64,000 nucleotides of DNA from Mytilus trossulus (Eukaryota; Mollusca; Bivalvia; Mytilida; Mytilidae), in the NCBI RefSeq assembly GCF_036588685.1, contig NC_086375.1:43307270-43371269 (forward strand). Reading direction: 5' to 3'. The notes beneath the pieces were generated by a model. It worked only from the letters and a program-made list of their open reading frames with translations. It had not been told where the DNA came from and ran no database searches. The translations under genes and the position numbers were made by a program. Shown here in pieces: positions 60,590 to 64,000 of the stretch (position 1 is its first letter; each line of letters starts with the position of its first letter).

Positions 60590-61540
60590 ATGTTCAGGAA
60601 GAAAGGTTTTTTGGCTTTGCTGGCATTTTTAATTGTATCTTACATGATAAGCTTAGGTTTTTATAACATAATGAGAATCCGGAAATATCTGGAATTGACA
60701 AATAAAAGAAAATGTCTGACGGAAAAATCCAAATTAACAGATGCTAGTACCATTGGTAAAGTCATAACGCGAAATATGACCCATTGGAGAATTGCTGATG
60801 ATATATGTCAACATGGGGAGGGTTTCGTTTTGGCTCATTTAAAATATCCACCGAATACACCAATATATGTTTACACTGAAGAAGTTGACCAATATGTTTC
60901 AAAATCAGTTATTAATAGAGGAGGACAAGAGACTACAAATGTTGCTATAATTGTTGACTATATGAAACGTTTCCCTAATGCTGTATTTCTCGATATCGGA
61001 GCCAATGTGGGCGTGTTTGCCATCACACTTGCCACATTAGGATACAGGGTTATAGCATTTGATTGTCAGATAGGCAATGCAGCAAGAATATGCGCGTCCA
61101 TGAAAGCAGGAGGGTTAACAGATAAATTAACAATTATTCACAATGCTGTTTCCAACGTACACCAGAAAGTATCATTGAGGACTGGCAAACAGAACATTGG
61201 AATGACATGGTTGGTCAAAACTCAACTTGGTAAACCAACTGTCGACACCGTTTCCCTTGACGATTTATTAGAAATCTACGACTTTAAACAAGCTGTGATA
61301 AAAATGGACATTGAACTATCAGAATATAAGGCCCTCACAGGAGCATTTAACTTTTTTCAACAAGTTCGAGTTGAAGCAATTTTGATGGAGTTTCTGGAGT
61401 CACCTTTAGAAAGCAAGTTCGGTGAACATGTTCTCGACTTTATGAAATCACATCATCTCACACCTAATGACACGAATAAACTGAATGAATGGGAGTTTAA
61501 TAAATGGGATACACACGATATTTTATTCGTTCGACAATAA
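60590..61540 (+). CDS. Type II membrane FkbM-family methyltransferase, single domain
   Basis: 316 codons in one exon. A basic head (MFRKK) and a hydrophobic segment at residues 7-25 predict a type II anchor. The lumenal part matches one unit of the 921-residue neighbour: KVITRN near 58, DIGANVG at 135-141 (SAM motif I), FDC at 157-159, SLDDLLEIY, and KMDIE with Asp 240. The Cys positions are conserved. Differences: the otherwise invariant NVGGT is NIGMT; the K(W)VSGSII-G-WE block is QYVSKSVINRGGQE; and the C-terminal part is shorter in conserved blocks. It may therefore differ in substrate or be weakly active. An acceptor 'ctatttttttgcag' ends at 60584, six bases before the ATG, mirroring the neighbour's 5' UTR intron. 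It lies 7 kb downstream in the same orientation, so a tandem duplicate. AATAAA at 61641. Confidence 0.9.
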   Translation: MFRKKGFLALLAFLIVSYMISLGFYNIMRIRKYLELTNKRKCLTEKSKLTDASTIGKVITRNMTHWRIADDICQHGEGFVLAHLKYPPNTPIYVYTEEVDQYVSKSVINRGGQETTNVAIIVDYMKRFPNAVFLDIGANVGVFAITLATLGYRVIAFDCQIGNAARICASMKAGGLTDKLTIIHNAVSNVHQKVSLRTGKQNIGMTWLVKTQLGKPTVDTVSLDDLLEIYDFKQAVIKMDIELSEYKALTGAFNFFQQVRVEAILMEFLESPLESKFGEHVLDFMKSHHLTPNDTNKLNEWEFNKWDTHDILFVRQ

Positions 61541-61640
61541 TTATGTATTATATATAATGTTATCATGGTGAAACTTCAAAACACAGAGAAGACTTTTTCA
61601 GCTTTAAAAAAAAAGGATAAAAGTAAAACTATAAGATGGA

Positions 61641-61646
61641 AATAAA
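61641..61646 (+). terminator. Polyadenylation signal of the single-domain FkbM gene
   Basis: AATAAA about 100 bp after the stop codon, with T-rich DNA following. Confidence 0.55.
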
Positions 61647-61747
61647 TGTCATACAACACGTCAAATTTTCCCTCCATATATACTACCCGACTTTAGAAAC
61701 GCAACACTAGATTATTTTAGTGTTATTTTTGAATGTATGTGTCAACG

Positions 61748-61785
61748 CTGAGACTACTATAACACGTGTGTTATAGTAGTCTCAG
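61748..61785. repeat. 38-bp palindrome
   Basis: 'ctgagactactataacac' is followed, after GT, by its exact inverse. The outer bases 'gtcaacg' are repeated directly on both sides. The word resembles the palindrome in the 1555-1685 array. Confidence 0.75.
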
Positions 61786-63117
61786 GTCAACGTCAAAAGC
61801 GATGACTGCCTGTTACAAACGTCAAAATGATTGTCAGAAAGGTCAACAAATTCTGTCTGACAATTTTTGGGTTCTGTTTTTATACCTTCTGATTTTGAAT
61901 TTTTTCAACCCATTAAATGGATTTGGCAATTATGCGATTGGAACTTGAGGGCTTTACAGGTTTTCCTTCAGTTAATTCTTTGGCAATGCAGTTCATGGGA
62001 AACATTTATAGCATGAATCTGTACTCAATGGCACTCGGCAATTTGGTTAGTAGTTGACGTTGCGGCCATCAACATGATTGGCAAATGACGTTGCATAATC
62101 AAATTCTGTTGATGTTTCATTGATACACGTTGAACTGTTTATTGATGGCCAGCAACAAATCTTGTCTACTTGTATCGTTGTCGGAAGGACAGTAGGACGA
62201 GTTTCTGAAGTCATACGGTATGGTTGCAGCACATTTATGTTTTCATGTTTGCAGTATTCTGAAGGGCTAATTCAGGTCTTTGTTTTTTTTATTTCTCAGA
62301 CTTGGCAAAATGGAGATGCAACATTTAAAAAATAATTAAGTAAGGCAAAGGATTGAAAGAACTGTTTCACAAAGCAAAAAAAATGAAACAATCTTTCATG
62401 GGACCAATATTTTGCTTTAAGAAATTTGTGTGACTTCAAAAATTCGGTATTTTTAAAAATCACAGGTAAGTCAGATTAATATTTTTTGTAAGGAGAAAGA
62501 AGCATGATAAGCATGAAAAGTACTTGTAAGAGAATCAAAAAAGAAAAAAAATCAACAATATGAGTGTTGCTTATCTAAAGTCGTTCAGTATACGACATAA
62601 GTTCATACATATCCGTGTATATCAAATCATGTTTTTTTTACGGTTGCAATTGAAGATAAATATCCTTTTGCTAGTTTTATCAGTTTAGCCTTCGTATACA
62701 TGTATCTATGCAACTATATATATAATAAGCTATAAAACACATGTGAACACCTTAAAGCAGATAAGCTTTTTATGACAAATATGTGGACTTCAACTTTTCT
62801 TGAATATTCATTTACACCCCACAGCACTTCAATATTGATTACTAGTACATGTATCATAGGTCCATTACTAGTTGAACCTTGGCAATGGACTTCTACATGT
62901 ATAGATACACCCAAAAAGATTGACAGAACATCCCATTCTTTATATTTTATATCTAGTTGCATCGATAGCAAGGGTGGTACTTCTTATAGGGAAGACCACA
63001 GATATTTCATATCTATTTGCATCTATAGCAACAGTGGTACTACTAATAGAGAAAAAATATGACTGAACAAAGGGTTCTGAAGGATTTTAAAATTGAACTA
63101 CTAGTAATATTTTAGTA
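61786..63117. other. AT-rich intergenic DNA
   Basis: No recognised gene. A short direct repeat 'atatctagttgcatcgatag' / 'atatctatttgcatctatag' occurs at 62948 and 63010. Confidence 0.5.
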
Positions 63118-63418
63118 GGATGATAATAAGGACATTCTGTGTCACAGATTGACCATTTTGGTCATGTTGACTTATTTGTTGTTCTTACTTTGGTATGCAT
63201 TATTGCTGTTTACAGAGATGCAGTTTATCTCTATCTATAATAATATTCAAGAAAATAACCAAAAGCTGGAAATTTTTCTTAAAATTACAAATTCAGGGGC
63301 ATCAACCCAACAACAAGTTGCCTGATTGGTCTGAAAATTTCAGGGCAGATTAACCTAATGAACAATTTTATCCCCATCAGATTTGCTCTTGAAGCTTTGG
63401 TTTCAGAGATATAAGCCA
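63118..63418 (-). repeat. Inverted partial copy of the 48.5-50.1 kb bivalve repeat
   Basis: 'gaaaatttcagggcagatta', 'aggggcatcaacccaacaac' and 'gtttacagagatgcagttta' are reverse-complement matches to 48960-49200, clearly diverged. Confidence 0.75.
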
Positions 63419-63720
63419 ACCAGATGCTCCGCAAGGCACAGCTTTATACGACTGCAGAGGTCGAACCCTGAACAGTTGGGGAAAGTATGGACACAAAATT
63501 CAACCTTAACTGCTTGATACAGCTCTGAATTTGGATTGTGATTTAATAGTTGACACAGCATAAGTTTCTGACACAGAATGAATGAAGTCAAAGGATCCTA
63601 AATTTTTGTGTGATTTTGAGCAATACACTATGCTGTTGAATATTGATCCCTTAAAAGTAGTTTGCAAAAATGCCTCCTCGTTTTAATACATCCTAAAATA
63701 TCAAAATATAAAATGACATA
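63419..63720. repeat. Mollusc repeat ('agatgctccgcaaggcacag')
   Basis: Contains 'agctttatacgactgcagag', 'gaaccctgaacagttgggg' and 'tagttgacacagcataagtt', a block I recognise as frequent in bivalve DNA. It adjoins the preceding repeat directly. No intact frame. Confidence 0.6.
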
Positions 63721-63837
63721 CAGTCATGGTTAAAATTAATATTTATTTATAGAAACTTCTATTAAAACATGTCTGAATATAAATTTACAGCTAATCATCT
63801 CAAGACAATCATCATTTCTTTTAAATACATAATTTTC

Positions 63838-63917
63838 AAGCAGTGTGAGGGAGGTAATCAATATATATATAACAGTATTCTTTAAATGGAATTGGCTTAC
63901 CTCCCTTACACTGCTTT
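63838..63917. repeat. Short fold-back repeat ('gcagtgtgagggaggta')
   Basis: Inverted arms of about 18 bp, one mismatch, around an AT-rich loop. The 'acctccctt' word is shared with bivalve repeats such as 5040-5240. The overlapping minus-strand frame at 63736-63984 is not called. Confidence 0.6.
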
Positions 63918-64000
63918 TAAATTGTCTAAATAGTTCTTTAACCAGAAAACCCCTTGTTGACGCTGCTGCTGACAACAACCACAACGTCTCTAGTGGACCA

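Noticed and set aside
63736-63984. 82-codon minus-strand frame at the window end
   Set aside because: It spans a fold-back repeat and reaches the edge. Composition shifts midway, and there is no independent support.

Overview
The window looks like nuclear DNA of a marine mussel, most likely Mytilus. It is AT-rich, its genes have introns, and it is packed with interspersed repeats that I recognise as mussel or bivalve families: a repeat centred on 'gattgccaatgagacaact', a Penelope-like element whose 3' end reads 'cacattccccatttcc', and a repeat beginning 'agctcacctggcccgaag'. The genus is an inference from these repeats. No rRNA, tRNA, CRISPR array or prokaryotic feature was seen.

Four loci look like real genes, all on the + strand. 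(1) At 3.1-4.8 kb is a small secreted glycine-rich protein with a TATA box, a signal peptide and at least one intron. (2) At 13.6-16.2 kb is a divergent calmodulin. Its four recognisable coding exons join in phase and, with a start-codon exon, give exactly 149 residues with all four EF-hands intact. (3) At 50.8-53.6 kb a 921-residue type II membrane protein carries three consecutive FkbM-type methyltransferase units. (4) At 60.6-61.5 kb a 316-residue paralogue carries one such unit. Both FkbM genes have an intron acceptor just upstream of the start codon, so they look like tandem duplicates of one ancestral gene. Their membrane anchor and lumenal topology suggest, by inference only, O-methylation of a secretory-pathway substrate such as a glycan. 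Weaker coding signals lie at 7.0-7.5 kb and 46.7 kb.

Layout: 1-11.6 kb is dominated by a 2.75 kb direct duplication (1-2758 and 8815-11565) flanking the glycine-rich gene and an orphan ORF. 12-16 kb holds the calmodulin-like gene. 16-30 kb is repeat-rich, with a fold-back element whose partner lies at 6.1 kb, a TIR element with an 8-bp target duplication and a possible FLYWCH/Mutator-type relic, and several non-LTR retrotransposon tails. 30.1-36.1 kb is a nest of elements: an outer element with GCGCC-rich subterminal repeats, inside it a 5.1 kb element with 30-bp perfect TIRs and an 11-bp target duplication, inside that a hAT-like element with an 8-bp target duplication and a decayed Penelope-like retroelement, itself hit by a 151-bp TIR element and by a templated inversion/duplication. 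36-50 kb is mostly non-coding, with several fold-back elements. 50-62 kb holds the FkbM pair. The last 1 kb is bivalve repeat.

Family names come from motif recognition, and no database search was possible. Exon boundaries are inferred from splice consensus and phase.
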